Source: Saitoella complicata NRRL Y-17804
Lineage: Eukaryota; Ascomycota; Saitoellomycetes; Saitoellales; Saitoellaceae
Reading direction: 5' to 3'
DNA length: 64,000 nucleotides
Assembly (NCBI RefSeq): GCF_001661265.1
Contig: NW_017567012.1
Span: forward strand, 62,001-126,000
The notes beneath the pieces were generated by a model, which ran no database searches, had not been told where the DNA came from, and saw only the letters and a program-made list of their open reading frames with translations. The position numbers and the translations under genes are program-made. Within the stretch, counting starts at the first letter, position 1. Every line of letters begins with the position of its first letter. Positions 63,727 through 64,000 of the stretch are shown piece after piece.

Positions 63727-64000
63727 AATGTTGAGACCTCGCTCTCGTCGTCTCTGCAGCAGCTGTCTCCAACCAGCTCAGCCCTTTCTGATTCGTCTCA
63801 ACGTCTTCGCCTCCTCAAACAGTCAGCTTCTCCACCGTCCTTTTTCATCTACACGGCGATCCTACGTGAAGTCAAGCGGGAAGAACTTGGGCGCGAAGCT
63901 ACTACTACGACCTGAAGAAATGTTTGATGGACCGCAGTATCCGCATTTAGACAGTCTCAATGCTTCCCAGCTGACGGCGGCGACGTATGATCCGGAACTC
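63727..64000 (+). CDS. Unrecognised mitochondrial-type protein, N-terminal part
   Basis: Open from an ATG at 63727 to the right edge (91 codons). The leader MLRPRSRRLCSSCLQPAQPF and on to HRPFSSTRRSYVKSS is rich in Arg/Ser and lacks acidic residues, as in mitochondrial presequences; RPFSSTRRSY looks like a processing site. Then KNLGAKLLLRPEEMFDGPQ and PHLDSLNASQLTAATYDPEL begin the mature protein. I do not recognise the family from this much. Confidence 0.55.

Overview
The window is nuclear DNA of a fungus. It is gene-dense, with about 33 protein-coding loci in 64 kb. Introns are few and short (mostly 47-60 nt) with GT(A/G)NGT donors and CTAAC/CTGAC branch motifs 10-20 nt before the AG. Fungal marker families include a Gal4-type Zn2Cys6 regulator, an Ato/Gpr1-type acetate transporter, Skt5/Chs4, a FEX fluoride exporter, an Rds1-like ferritin-fold protein and a plant-type (class II) DAHP synthase. 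Many long genes are intronless, and uS5 residues resemble fission yeast, so an early-diverging ascomycete (Taphrinomycotina-like) is my best guess; this is inference. Exon boundaries were placed by eye from reading frame, splice motifs and protein-family fit.

Layout. 1-206 is the N-terminus of a Spc7/KNL1 kinetochore protein running off the left edge. 0.6-5.2 kb: tRNA dihydrouridine synthase (DUS1), acetate transporter, SAM37/metaxin. 5.6-10 kb: a globin, a MIF-type tautomerase, ribosomal protein uS5 and a SET protein. 10.6-16.6 kb: eIF4E, DAHP synthase, NAA40 and a Zn2Cys6 regulator. 16.7-25 kb: FEX, UTP4, SYM1/Mpv17, a plasma-membrane syntaxin and PTPA. 25-38.8 kb: Skt5, UPF0590/DUF1769, mitochondrial EF-G, an ACC-synthase-like aminotransferase, succinate-semialdehyde dehydrogenase and mitochondrial isoleucyl-tRNA synthetase.

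38.85-42.7 kb is the one accessory island: AT-rich, without a convincing intact gene, and built of short inverted-repeat elements (MITE-like), diverged inverted copies and one GC-richer gene fragment caught between direct repeats. 42.8-57.6 kb returns to housekeeping density: MFS transporter, Nbs1/nibrin, Ste6-like ABC transporter, Rds1-like secreted protein, N-terminal methyltransferase (NTMT1/Tae1), ABHD12-like hydrolase. 57.9-59.0 kb holds a decayed 2-oxoglutarate/Fe(II) dioxygenase gene. 59.05-63.5 kb: NOG2, with an unusually long intron that looks like a snoRNA host, and a NEDD1-like WD40 protein. 63,727-64,000 is the start of a mitochondrial-type protein cut by the right edge.

The genes do not form one pathway; neighbours are mostly unrelated housekeeping functions in divergent or convergent pairs. 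Themes that recur are mitochondrial function (SAM37, EF-G, IleRS, SYM1, SSADH), ribosome and RNA biology (uS5, UTP4, NOG2, DUS1, eIF4E, NTMT1, NAA40) and cell surface or secretion (Skt5, syntaxin, ABC, Rds1). The observations I rate highest are the NOG2 intron, the syntaxin gene with two near-duplicate C-terminal tails, the inverted-repeat island, the dioxygenase relic and a problematic last intron in the MFS gene.
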